DNA of 20,846 bases from Clostridiales bacterium (GCA_018372435.1 JAHAJA010000050.1:1-20846), one strand, 5' to 3'. Positions 1 through 7,949 are shown, counted from the stretch's first letter. A program made the numbers and translations. Notes: generated by a model from the sequence alone, not told the origin.

Positions 1-91
1 ATAGACACCCTTGCTGTTCAGCTATGTGTTTCCCATTGCCTAGGTACACTCGGGACATTCACCCGTTAGAGTTTGCCCATGTCGGGCAAAC
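1..91 (-). mobile_element. 5' end of a group IIC (bacterial class C) intron, cut by the window edge
   Basis: Read on the minus strand from 91 down to 1, this stretch follows, segment by segment, the 5' end of the Oceanobacillus iheyensis group IIC intron as I remember it. It starts with a GCCC-gacat-GGGC hairpin (arms 71-78 and 84-91, 8 bp perfect), then GGGTGAATGTCCCG, and later AGCAAGGGTGTC. The first intron base would be at about 91; the start reads GTTTG instead of the usual GUGYG. Class C introns insert just after intrinsic terminators, and this one lies directly behind the T-tract of the mannanase terminator (95-130). Base composition is clearly more GC-rich than the flank. The ribozyme body and any maturase ORF would lie to the left, outside the window. 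The identification rests on recalled sequence. Confidence 0.75.
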
Positions 92-94
92 CGC

Positions 95-130
95 AAAAAC
101 TGGTCTGAAGCCTTAGCTTCAAACCAGTTT
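95..130 (-). terminator. Intrinsic terminator of the mannanase gene
   Basis: Arms 97-110 and 117-130 pair over 14 bp with one G-U in the minus-strand RNA, around a 6-nt loop, and run into five T's on the minus strand (complement of 95-99). It lies about 46 nt past the stop codon of the GH5 gene and appears to be the landing site of the adjacent intron. Confidence 0.85.
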
Positions 131-176
131 AAACTACCCAACTATAATATCGAGAACTAGAATATAATAAAATATT

Positions 177-3100
177 TTATTCAAGAATAAGATTATCTAC
201 ATAAAGGGTTCCAGTTCCTACTATCGCTGTTCCTTTTTCGATATAAATGGAATACTCAGTTATCATAGAATAATCTGGTGTTGCACTTTGTGCCCATGAT
301 GGTGTCTTAAAATCACTAATCGGAATCTCAATGGCTGAAGTACCAGCTGACAAGCTTTTTCTTGCTTCAAAGTAATTACCGCTTTGATCGCGGAATTGTA
401 TTACAAGATCTCTACCCGCTGTATCACTAGTAACCTCTAGTTTCATCGTCTTACCAGTAGTCCAGTTCATCCCACTAGAGAAAGCTTTCGTAAAACCAGC
501 ATACTCTGGATTACCTACGGTATAACTTACCTTTGCTCTTTCTCCATCAGAAGTAATTGAAATAGCATTTCCACTCTCATTCCTTCTATAATTTGATGAG
601 TTGATATTATCAAAGGAATCAATTACGATCTTGCTAACAACTGGCTCATCGTCCGTTTTCACAAGTACCAGATTATCCATATATAATGTCCCGCTTCCTG
701 CACTCGCACTACCCTTTTCTATATAGATTGAATATTCTGCAACTCTTGATAAGTCAGCTACTGCACTTTGTGCCCATGATGGTGTCTTAAATTCACTAAT
801 TGGAATCTCAATGGTTGAAGTACCAGCTGACAAGCTTTTTCTTGCTTCAAAGTAATTACCGCTTTGATCGCGGAATTGTATTACAAGATTTCTTCCAGCG
901 ATATCGTTCACTAGATCTAATTTAACCTTACCGCCTTGCGACCAATCCATCGCAGAGGAATATGTTTTAGTAATACCAGCATAATCAGGATTACCTACAG
1001 TATAACTAATCTTAGCCTTACCTGATGATGAAGTAACGGTAATACTATTCCCATTACTATTTCTCACATAATTAGAAGAAATCAAATTATCAAAGGAATC
1101 AATTACAATTTCTTCAACTGGTGAAACAATCTCACTTCCCGTAACGGTTATTGTAAGTACTGCTGTAGTGCTGTCACTGAAGGTATACACTAATTGATAT
1201 ACACCATCTTCCACCAAGGTCTTTAAGAATACCTGATTTATTCTTACTTGACCACCATTAATTGAATAGTCTGTTCCTTGTGTTAAAGCAGTTCCATTAT
1301 ACGTTATAGATTTTAGTGTAGTTCCATAGAAAACTACGTCGGATACTAAATCCGTAGGTTGCTTTATATTGTATTCTAGTTCTGAATTCTGAATATATGG
1401 AATTGTAACCTCTACCTGGTCTTTATAGGCAATTATTTCATCAAAGTAAATCGTTCCTGTTGTTTTAGATGATTTGGAACCAACATAGATAGAAAACTGA
1501 TTAATTGCCGCTATATTAGGAGTTGAACTTGATGATTGCCAACTTGGTGCTTTAAATCCACTAAATGGAAGTTGAACTGTCTTACCTCCTGTAAAATCAA
1601 GCTTAATATAAGACTCCCAATAATGATCATTGTCGTCTTTAAATTGAATGGTTACTTCATTACCAGAGCCATCACCCTCAATCCATAATTCAATACCTAA
1701 AAACGAAGCAAAATCCTTATTTTTCATTGTCTTATTCACACCACAATAATTAGGGCTTCCCACATTATAGCCAAATGCTAATGCCTGTGAACCATTCTTC
1801 GTAACTAGATTTAAACCTACACTATTTCCACTTGAATTCTTACTATATGCTGTGTTCAATTCATCTACAGAAGTATAGCCATCAAATGTATCAAAAGAAT
1901 CCTTTCCTGTGGTATCTGTAACACTAACCGCGAGTTCTCGATCAATTCCTTCATAGAAATCGAATGTAAGTACCACATTACCTGTAGCAAGTGATGTAAG
2001 ATATGATTTCTTAATAGTCACCGTATTCCCATCTACTGCATAATCACTTCCCTGTACTAATGCCTGTGTACCGTTTTTAATACCACGAAACTCACTTCCA
2101 TTTAGTTTCATAGTTACCTGTACATCTGTGCATACTTTCGTGTTTTTATCAATTGCAATTGCATAGGTAGATAGTTCTGGATTCGCTACTTTGCTATCTG
2201 ATACATTCACTGTAAATGTTGGTTTGTTACCAGCAGAAGTTAATACTTTACACGTATATTTTGCTAGTTCTTTCTTAGAGAAATATTCTTTCTTAATTGT
2301 AATTGTGTCTGAACTAACTGTATAATCTGTACCTTGCTTCATCTCTACATCATTGCATGCTAGTCCAGTAATAGTTCCCATCTTCATTACTGCCTTTACA
2401 ACAATATCAGATGGATTACTTCGGTCAAAATTCACCTGTGTAACATTTACACTATTTGCGATATTTTTCTTTTCCATCACTTGATTGTGATTAACAATTA
2501 ATTTTCTTGTTGTAGCTGTCTCTGTAGCCGCTGCAGGGCCATAAACTGTATATCCATCATAATCAGGATATAAGGTTCCATTATCAAGATACGATGCTAT
2601 CATCCAGTAGTTAGAACCAGCATATTCAAGTCCATCATAAGTATTTCCCTCAATAACGTTGTACCACTGAGTATACTCAGAATCTCTTAAGGACTTATCC
2701 TTAATACCAAACTCTTCTAATATAACAGGCTTATTATTTGCCTTCGTCGTCTCGGCATGTTTTTTTAACCAAAGCATGTCATCTTGACCATCGCCTGTAT
2801 ATTTCATCCCCCATTGATCTACATAGATATGAGGCGTTCCAAAATCAATGGTATTAATTGTCATCAACTTTTCAAAATCTACACCTTCCGCTCCATACCA
2901 GATATAACTACAACTTGATTCTTTTACTGAATTATATGGAAGATTGTAAAATCCTTCATCTCCAACAGAAACCATATGATAGGGATCAATTGATTTTACA
3001 TACGCAGACATCTCTTTTGCCCACTCGTATATTACATCATTCTTACAGCCTACATCTGTTTTACATCTTGGCTCGTTCGCAAGTTCCCATGCAAAAACAC

Positions 3101-3788
3101 CTGGTTCATCCTTCAACTTTCTACCTGTGTAAGGATTTGTATGATTAAGCAAAGTATTTATGTAATTTTTGTACCAACCCTTTAAGGTTTCATTGGTATA
3201 GAAATCATCCACCGTCAGATTAGATGATATTCCTGCTTCTTTCGCCCATTTGGCGTATTGACCCATTCCACCAAATGCCTCCCAATAGTTTGTGAAAGTA
3301 ATAAGAAGCTTTACATTCTCTTTCTCCGCTTTTGCGATTGCATAGTCTAACCTTTGTAGTCCGTCTGCACCTTCGTTAACGACCGGTTTCTTTAACTTTG
3401 AATCAAAATATTGAAAATACACCCCGTCCTTTTCACCTGATCCATCATTGTTATTCTCAAACACTTGATATCCCTGAGAATTGGTTTTCCCTGTTTTAGT
3501 ACCTACATCTAGATGCCCCCATGCTCTGATTACTTTAATCCCCATATCAGATGCATCTTCAATTACATTGTTTACCTCCGTTTTTGATTTGTAGATTAGA
3601 TAATAACAGTTTGTTCCCCCATAATAATACAGACTGCCATCGCACATGAATTTTGTTCCCTGTGCATAGACAAATCCTTCCGGTCTAGAGTCTGTTGCCT
3701 TCGCAGTAACTAAGTGACCCGAGATACTTCCCAACACCATAATAAATAGTAATAGCAATGATGTCAGTTTCTTTTGAACCTTGAACAT
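177..3788 (-). CDS. Secreted multidomain GH5 (GH5_7-like) endo-beta-1,4-mannanase
   Basis: Predicted to hydrolyse internal beta-1,4 bonds of mannan or glucomannan outside the cell. Residues 1-31 form a signal peptide (KK, then a Leu-rich core). The GH5 barrel covers about 36-440, with fungal/bacterial GH5_7 mannanase hallmarks: AGTNCYW-like YYGGTNCYY near 55-63, WELANEPRC with acid/base Glu239, HIYVDQWG near 320, and nucleophile Glu359 in EEFG. Two X2-type immunoglobulin-like modules follow (about 445-528 and 535-625). Next come a CBM11/CIA30-like beta-sandwich (about 630-790), a third X2-like module (about 792-885), and two nearly identical CBM11-like modules (about 893-1045 and 1053-1203). 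No dockerin or sortase motif is seen, so it is probably a free enzyme. The start is supported by AAGGAGGG 6-7 nt upstream. Mannanase is the best fit; the binding-module family numbers are less certain. It is flanked by its own promoter, leader hairpin and terminator, so probably monocistronic. Confidence 0.9.
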   Translation of the reverse strand: MFKVQKKLTSLLLLFIMVLGSISGHLVTAKATDSRPEGFVYAQGTKFMCDGSLYYYGGTNCYYLIYKSKTEVNNVIEDASDMGIKVIRAWGHLDVGTKTGKTNSQGYQVFENNNDGSGEKDGVYFQYFDSKLKKPVVNEGADGLQRLDYAIAKAEKENVKLLITFTNYWEAFGGMGQYAKWAKEAGISSNLTVDDFYTNETLKGWYKNYINTLLNHTNPYTGRKLKDEPGVFAWELANEPRCKTDVGCKNDVIYEWAKEMSAYVKSIDPYHMVSVGDEGFYNLPYNSVKESSCSYIWYGAEGVDFEKLMTINTIDFGTPHIYVDQWGMKYTGDGQDDMLWLKKHAETTKANNKPVILEEFGIKDKSLRDSEYTQWYNVIEGNTYDGLEYAGSNYWMIASYLDNGTLYPDYDGYTVYGPAAATETATTRKLIVNHNQVMEKKNIANSVNVTQVNFDRSNPSDIVVKAVMKMGTITGLACNDVEMKQGTDYTVSSDTITIKKEYFSKKELAKYTCKVLTSAGNKPTFTVNVSDSKVANPELSTYAIAIDKNTKVCTDVQVTMKLNGSEFRGIKNGTQALVQGSDYAVDGNTVTIKKSYLTSLATGNVVLTFDFYEGIDRELAVSVTDTTGKDSFDTFDGYTSVDELNTAYSKNSSGNSVGLNLVTKNGSQALAFGYNVGSPNYCGVNKTMKNKDFASFLGIELWIEGDGSGNEVTIQFKDDNDHYWESYIKLDFTGGKTVQLPFSGFKAPSWQSSSSTPNIAAINQFSIYVGSKSSKTTGTIYFDEIIAYKDQVEVTIPYIQNSELEYNIKQPTDLVSDVVFYGTTLKSITYNGTALTQGTDYSINGGQVRINQVFLKTLVEDGVYQLVYTFSDSTTAVLTITVTGSEIVSPVEEIVIDSFDNLISSNYVRNSNGNSITVTSSSGKAKISYTVGNPDYAGITKTYSSAMDWSQGGKVKLDLVNDIAGRNLVIQFRDQSGNYFEARKSLSAGTSTIEIPISEFKTPSWAQSAVADLSRVAEYSIYIEKGSASAGSGTLYMDNLVLVKTDDEPVVSKIVIDSFDNINSSNYRRNESGNAISITSDGERAKVSYTVGNPEYAGFTKAFSSGMNWTTGKTMKLEVTSDTAGRDLVIQFRDQSGNYFEARKSLSAGTSAIEIPISDFKTPSWAQSATPDYSMITEYSIYIEKGTAIVGTGTLYVDNLILE
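180..1112 (-). repeat. Tandem duplication of the C-terminal carbohydrate-binding module, 480-bp period
   Basis: The two last modules of the mannanase repeat at DNA level with an exact 480-bp offset. Positions 336-409 are identical to 816-889 (74 bp), and 282-311 match 762-791. The rest has scattered substitutions. Such conservation points to a recent duplication or ongoing gene conversion. The copies could recombine to lose or gain one 160-residue module in frame. Confidence 0.9.
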
Positions 3789-3900
3789 AAAATACCCTCC
3801 TTAAAAAATTGTAAACTCTCAGAAGTCAATAATACGAATTGAATTTATATATATTTTTGTTGGTAAGCTCTTAAATCATGTTATTAAGCTTCCAAGAATT

Positions 3901-3946
3901 TTAATAAAAAACAAGCTATTCATTTTAAATCAACTCAAGCTTGTTT
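3901..3946 (-). terminator. Terminator-like hairpin inside the mannanase leader (candidate attenuator)
   Basis: On the minus strand, arms at 3938-3946 and 3909-3917 (AAACAAGCT / AGCTTGTTT, 9 bp) enclose a 20-nt loop and are followed by a run of T's. It lies between the predicted promoter (4017-4045) and the start codon at 3788, about 120 nt upstream of the gene, so full-length mRNA must read through it. Further AAGCTT-type segments at about 3885 could offer alternative pairings. No BglG-type antiterminator sequence was recognised. Confidence 0.5.
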
Positions 3947-4016
3947 ACCTAGAAGTCATATTAATTTATGTTTTTAGTGATTTTTACCTTAATTTGTTAT
4001 TTTTTATGTTAATTTT

Positions 4017-4045
4017 AATATATCATCTATAATTATTTAAGTCAA
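4017..4045 (-). promoter_or_regulatory. Sigma-A promoter of the mannanase gene
   Basis: On the minus strand, TTGACT (4045-4040), a 17-bp spacer, then TATATT (4022-4017). Transcription would start near 4010, giving an untranslated leader of about 220 nt. The surrounding 3789-4156 stretch is very AT-rich and holds no gene that I can support. Confidence 0.65.
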
Positions 4046-4156
4046 TATAATTCTTTATATTAGTTATTATTTTTCTTTATTTTTCTTTTATTATTCTTTT
4101 TTTAGCTATTCATACTAATTTATTTTTTTAGAACAGTCCTATCTTGGGACACAAGG

Positions 4157-4207
4157 AAAAGGACACAATAAATTCTTTCCGCCTAAACGGTAAAATTTAT
4201 TGTGTCC
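4157..4207 (-). terminator. Intrinsic terminator behind the decarboxylase beta subunit gene
   Basis: Arms 4161-4174 and 4194-4207 are a perfect 14-bp inverted repeat (GGACACAATAAATT and its complement). On the minus strand the stem is followed by TTTTCCTT. It lies about 40 nt past the stop of the 4249-5460 gene and separates it from the mannanase promoter. Confidence 0.85.
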
Positions 4208-4248
4208 TTCTCTATTTACATACTATTTCTACAAAGAAATAACTATTA

Positions 4249-5460
4249 TTACTGCAAAAGTGTAACGTATATAGCTGTAAGAATAGCCGTAGTAATTACA
4301 CCACAAATATTAGCTCCTAACGCATAATCCAGAATGAATGCACATTTATTAACCTTTTGTACCTCTTTTTGTGCTACCTTAGCAGTTGATGGAACACAGG
4401 AAACACCTGCAATACCAACAACCGGGTTAAAATTCTTCCCTCTTAATAGGTAAACAACATATCCACCCAATATACCACCGATTCCTGAAAGCGTTAATGC
4501 TACAATACCAAGAACCAATAATTTAAGTACAACAGGATTTAATAAAGTACTTGCATCACATAGAACACCTAGCATTAACCCCAAGAAAAATGTTGCAAAA
4601 TATAAAAATCCATCTTCAATAAGTTTTACATACTTACTAATTTCTGATTCTCTAATTACTATCCCAATAAAGAAACTCAAAAACAGTGGTGCTGCAACAG
4701 GAAACAACAAACAAAGTATGGCATTCGCAATAACCGCAAAGATTAACTTTTCAGAAGATGTAATATTATGTTTTGGCTTTTTATCTACAATTACCTGTCC
4801 TCTTATATCCTTCGGTATTAAAAGCTTAATCAAATATGGATACCCTCCATATGTAAGACTAAGATATAGATAAGCAACAATAGAGATCGGTACGAAATAT
4901 TCTGGAGCTAGTTTTAATGCTGCAAATAAGACCATTGGTCCATCTGCTCCACCAATAATAGAAGCTGCTGCCGCTGCTCCATCGGATAGCCCCATAAGTT
5001 TCGCAATTGGAAAGGTTGCAATCGTTCCAAGTTCCGCAAATAAAGCGATGGTCATACTAATGAACGGATGCGCTAACACGTAACCAATATCGCATAAAAT
5101 TCCGATTCCCATAAAGACCAAACAGGCAATAAGTCCATTACTAAATGTCAATGTGTATATTGGTTGCAGAAAATTGATCTGCATATACTTCATTAAATCA
5201 TCCGTGGTAGTTAACAACGGGTTGATAATTAAATTACCAATTTGATTATTTTCCATAAATAAAACACCAGCATTAACCGCTGACATACCAAGCCCCATTG
5301 GTATCATAATAAGTGGCTCTAATGTACCCTTTTTCCCTAAGTAAACAAGTAAAAATCCTAAAAATATTAAAACAATCCTCAATATAACAACTTTTGGTTC
5401 TTGTTGAAACATTGTACTAATGCCTTGAAATAACTCTATAATTTTCATATCAATAAACAT
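4249..5460 (-). CDS. Sodium ion-translocating decarboxylase beta subunit (OadB/GcdB/MmdB family), orphan
   Basis: This family is the membrane carboxyltransfer subunit that couples decarboxylation of a biotin-bound carboxyl group (from oxaloacetate, glutaconyl-CoA or methylmalonyl-CoA) to sodium export. The 403-residue protein is strongly hydrophobic with roughly nine to eleven membrane segments. The hallmark SIIGGADGP (about 167-175) carries Asp173, equivalent to the essential Asp of OadB. The second signature, GIAGVSCVPSTAKVAQ, is at about 350, in the region of the sodium-binding Ser of the family. No alpha, biotin-carrier or typical gamma subunit gene is in the window, so the substrate is open. 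A 44-codon membrane protein gene lies 117 nt upstream on the same strand. The first ATG has AGAAAGGGG almost touching it; the ATG at 5448 (Met5) has a longer spacing and is an alternative start. Confidence 0.85.
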   Translation of the reverse strand: MFIDMKIIELFQGISTMFQQEPKVVILRIVLIFLGFLLVYLGKKGTLEPLIMIPMGLGMSAVNAGVLFMENNQIGNLIINPLLTTTDDLMKYMQINFLQPIYTLTFSNGLIACLVFMGIGILCDIGYVLAHPFISMTIALFAELGTIATFPIAKLMGLSDGAAAAASIIGGADGPMVLFAALKLAPEYFVPISIVAYLYLSLTYGGYPYLIKLLIPKDIRGQVIVDKKPKHNITSSEKLIFAVIANAILCLLFPVAAPLFLSFFIGIVIRESEISKYVKLIEDGFLYFATFFLGLMLGVLCDASTLLNPVVLKLLVLGIVALTLSGIGGILGGYVVYLLRGKNFNPVVGIAGVSCVPSTAKVAQKEVQKVNKCAFILDYALGANICGVITTAILTAIYVTLLQ

Positions 5461-5577
5461 ACCCCTTTCTTATATCTGGAGAATCTATTGCAAGCATTAA
5501 GTTTTTGCTAAAAAACCACCTTTCTTTCAACTCAATCCCCTGTTATGTACCTTTTGATGTATAATTCAGATATACGT

Positions 5578-5712
5578 TTAGTTATTATGCTTTTGACCTC
5601 TATTAAATATCCTAATACAAATTAATAAAACTTTTATTAAGAACGCAATTCCATACGATATAACAATTCCTATTCCCATCACTTTAAGTGGAATACCGAT
5701 ACCTAATAGCAT
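5578..5712 (-). CDS. Small 44-residue membrane protein upstream of the beta subunit
   Basis: A short ORF from ATG at 5712 to TAA at 5578 with a textbook ribosome site AAAGGAG seven bases before the start. The translation begins MLLGIGIPLKVMGIGIVISY and continues as one long hydrophobic segment to about residue 34, then a basic tail with Arg, Lys and His. It lies in the divergent region opposite LysR, behind a plausible promoter, and precedes the decarboxylase beta subunit gene with no terminator seen between. Size, topology and position suggest a miniature gamma-like (OadG) subunit or an assembly partner. No sequence motif proves that. The 117-nt gap to the next gene leaves room for an internal control site, but I see none. 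Confidence 0.65.
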   Translation of the reverse strand: MLLGIGIPLKVMGIGIVISYGIAFLIKVLLICIRIFNRGQKHNN

Positions 5713-5776
5713 ATTATTTCTCCTTTTATTTTCTAGACATTTGTAGACAATTGTAAAACTTATTATGATATTTTTC

Positions 5777-5827
5777 CTTATAATTAAATAGTATCCTTTT
5801 GTAAAATTATTTCAAATACAATATATA
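5777..5827. promoter_or_regulatory. Divergent promoters with overlapping -35 boxes (small protein/beta subunit vs LysR)
   Basis: Plus strand: TTGTAA (5799-5804), 17 bp, TATATA (5822-5827), reading toward LysR. Minus strand: TTTACA (5805-5800), 17 bp, TATAAG (5782-5777), reading toward the 44-codon gene. The two -35 hexamers overlap, so the polymerases should exclude each other. TTGTA...TACAA (5799-5803 and 5817-5821) and a second TTGTAAAA at 5751-5758 are candidate LysR contacts. This is the usual arrangement of a LysR regulator with its divergent target. Confidence 0.5.
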
Positions 5828-5893
5828 AATACAAATCATATACCAAAGTTATTGATAAAAACAGGTAGTAACTACTTAAGTTGGAGGTTAATC

Positions 5894-6817
5894 ATGGACT
5901 TACATTACCTTGAATTATTTAATACGGTTGCTCAGTATGAAAGCTACAAAAAAGCTTCAGAGATTCTTCATATTAGTCAACCTGCACTTTCTATTCAAAT
6001 AAAAAAACTCGAGGAACAAATTGGACTAAAACTATTTAACAAGATTGGAAACAGAATATTTTTGAATGAAAATGGAGTTATGCTTCAAGAATATACCAAC
6101 AGAATATTTGATATTATTCATGAACTTGAGAATAGAATTTCTATTACACAGAACTTTATCGGAGGAACGCTAAACGTCGGTGGAAGTAATACTCCAGGCT
6201 CTTACATTCTTCCTGATATAATCGGAGAGTTTAATAAACAGTATCCCAATTTAAAATTTAACTTACATATAGGAAATACTTCAGATATTTCTCATTTGAT
6301 AACGAGCGGTACTATAGATATCGCACTAAATGGTGGAAACTGTTTCTATCATAATAATATCTATGTTGAAAAACTCTTTGATGATCAATTAGTTATTGTT
6401 GCATCTCCTCAAAACCCCTATTGTAGTTACAAAGTGGTTGAAGTTGAAGACTTAAGAGAAATGAATTTTATTGTACATAAAACCGATTCTCAATTATACT
6501 CTTATTACGTCGATTTTATCAGAGATATCAACATTCCTGAAAAAATCACTATGTGTTTAGGAAATATTGATGCAATTAAAAGAGCCGTTAGCTCTAATCT
6601 AGGGGTGTCTCTAATTCCCTATGTTGCCGTGAAATTTGAAATACAGTTTGGCTTGCTAAAACTATTGAATCTCCCTGTTCAACCCCCTAGCTATCCTTAT
6701 AGCCTTATTTACAATAAGAATAAATCGCTTTCTCCGACTTCTAAAAAGTTCATCGAATTAGTTCGATCCAGTATCAATAACTATATGTTTGATACTATGG
6801 AAAACACCAATCCATAA
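5894..6817 (+). CDS. LysR-family transcriptional regulator
   Basis: Predicted DNA-binding regulator of about 307 residues, the normal LysR length. The winged HTH occupies residues 1-60 (MDLHYLELFNTVAQYESYKKA, then SQPALSIQIKKLEEQIGLKLF). The ligand-binding part starts at about 90 with LNVGGSNTPGSYILPDII and has the periplasmic-binding fold pattern. I place the start at 5894, where GGAGG stands six bases upstream. An in-frame ATG at 5852 would add 14 residues but lacks a ribosome site and lies just beyond the predicted -10 box. It is divergent from the small membrane protein and decarboxylase beta subunit genes, which are its likely targets. The inducer is unknown. Confidence 0.9.
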   Translation: MDLHYLELFNTVAQYESYKKASEILHISQPALSIQIKKLEEQIGLKLFNKIGNRIFLNENGVMLQEYTNRIFDIIHELENRISITQNFIGGTLNVGGSNTPGSYILPDIIGEFNKQYPNLKFNLHIGNTSDISHLITSGTIDIALNGGNCFYHNNIYVEKLFDDQLVIVASPQNPYCSYKVVEVEDLREMNFIVHKTDSQLYSYYVDFIRDINIPEKITMCLGNIDAIKRAVSSNLGVSLIPYVAVKFEIQFGLLKLLNLPVQPPSYPYSLIYNKNKSLSPTSKKFIELVRSSINNYMFDTMENTNP

Positions 6818-6832
6818 TAGAATATCTATAAA

Positions 6833-6891
6833 AAATAGTTGATATCGTAACTAGTAGAGTATAACTCTTTTCGTTACAATATCAACTATTT
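6833..6891. terminator. Bidirectional terminator between convergent LysR and SDR genes
   Basis: Arms 6833-6851 and 6873-6891 pair over 19 bp with one mismatch that becomes a G-U in the minus-strand RNA. Minus-strand reading gives a T-run directly after the stem, serving the SDR gene. Plus-strand reading gives TTTGTTCTT, serving LysR. Confidence 0.8.
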
Positions 6892-6958
6892 GTTCTTATG
6901 GAAGTTTTTGAAACTCCATATAGATTTTATTTACTTATACTTAATCTAACCCTTACCC

Positions 6959-7735
6959 TTATACGAGAGCTCCACCACCATCTACAATTATAAACTGGCC
7001 TTGTACATAGCTAGAAGCATCACTAGAAAGATATAAAACAGTTCCATTTAATTCACCCTTGTTACCTGGACGCCCTGCTGGATTCACTGCATTATAAGTA
7101 TTAAGGAACTGTTCTGATTTGAATAATGTTCCTGCTGTCATCTCCGATTCAAAAAGTGCTGGTCCGATAGCATTCACTGTTATTCCATATCTAGCGTAAG
7201 AACAAGCCATACCTTTTGTTAAGCCAAGAACCGCTGACTTAGATGCGTTATACGAATGTCTGATGAACATATCATGTTTATCTGCAATCACTGCGTTGAC
7301 AGACGCAATATTTACTATTTTTCCATATCCTCTTTCTTTCATTTGAGGAATAACATACTTACTAGCTAAAAAGATTCCCTTTACATTAATATCGAAGGAC
7401 TTATCCCAATCCTCTTCTGTCATGCTATCTACACCACCACGAACAGCGATACCTGCATTATTTAATAAAATGTCAATATGACCAAAAGTATCAATAACTG
7501 TCTGCATTGCTTCTTTTACACTTTCTTCATTGGTAACATCACATCCGATAGCAATCGCTTTACGACCTGTTTTCTCAATTTCCGCTTTCACTTCATTCAG
7601 TTTGTCAACACGTCTTGCTAATACTGCAACATCTGCTCCAGCTTTTGCATATGCCAAAGCTGCGTCTGCTCCAAGCCCTGAACTTGCACCTGTTACAACT
7701 GCTACTTTTCCTGTTAAATCAAATAAATTCTCCAT
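6959..7735 (-). CDS. Short-chain dehydrogenase/reductase (classical SDR)
   Basis: A NAD(P)H-dependent oxidoreductase of the classical SDR type, 258 residues. It has the cofactor motif TGASSGLG (15-22), NNAG (92-95), Asn116, the catalytic Ser145, and YxxxK as Tyr162/Lys166. Arg41-Arg42 after the second beta strand suggests NADP(H) preference. It resembles gluconate 5-dehydrogenase, 3-oxoacyl-ACP reductase and BaiA-like hydroxysteroid dehydrogenases; sequence alone does not fix the substrate. The start at 7735 has GAAAGGAAG eight bases upstream. It lies 214 bp behind the reductase-decarboxylase fusion gene on the same strand with no obvious terminator between, so they may be cotranscribed. A carbonyl/alcohol step next to an enoate reductase would be a natural pairing. 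Confidence 0.88.
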   Translation of the reverse strand: MENLFDLTGKVAVVTGASSGLGADAALAYAKAGADVAVLARRVDKLNEVKAEIEKTGRKAIAIGCDVTNEESVKEAMQTVIDTFGHIDILLNNAGIAVRGGVDSMTEEDWDKSFDINVKGIFLASKYVIPQMKERGYGKIVNIASVNAVIADKHDMFIRHSYNASKSAVLGLTKGMACSYARYGITVNAIGPALFESEMTAGTLFKSEQFLNTYNAVNPAGRPGNKGELNGTVLYLSSDASSYVQGQFIIVDGGGALV

Positions 7736-7771
7736 CTTTTATACTTCCTTTCTTATTTATAATATAGTTAG

Positions 7772-7913
7772 TCAATTGCGAAACTCTTTTCCATGTTGAT
7801 AGCTTATCATTCAACCAAAACATTGTATGTGACGTAATCACAAATCAGATTATGACAACAGACATAAGGCACATTGATATGTTTGTTTTCATTACAAAGA
7901 GTTTCGTAATTGA
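7772..7913. repeat. 142-bp element with 18-bp terminal inverted repeats between the fusion gene and SDR
   Basis: Positions 7772-7789 and 7896-7913 are inverted copies of TCAATTGCGAAACTCTTT with one difference, separated by 106 bp. Inside are the palindrome TGTGA-CGTAA-TCACA (7828-7842) and a nested hairpin, GTTGATAGCTTATCATTCAAC-like, near 7795-7815. No ORF of useful length is inside. It may be a MITE-like insertion, an intercistronic RNA structure or a regulatory site. I see no clear target-site duplication. Confidence 0.6.
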
Positions 7914-7949
7914 AAATAATAACTTAGGTGAATAACAAATTATATTTAA

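Noticed and set aside
2858..3148. Plus-strand reading frame of 96 codons opposite the mannanase
   Set aside because: It lies inside the GH5 catalytic coding sequence, has no ribosome site and no recognisable domain.
7828..7842. Firm call of a Crp/Fnr site
   Set aside because: The half-sites fit, but the spacer is N5 instead of N6 and no such regulator is nearby; kept only as part of the inverted-repeat element.
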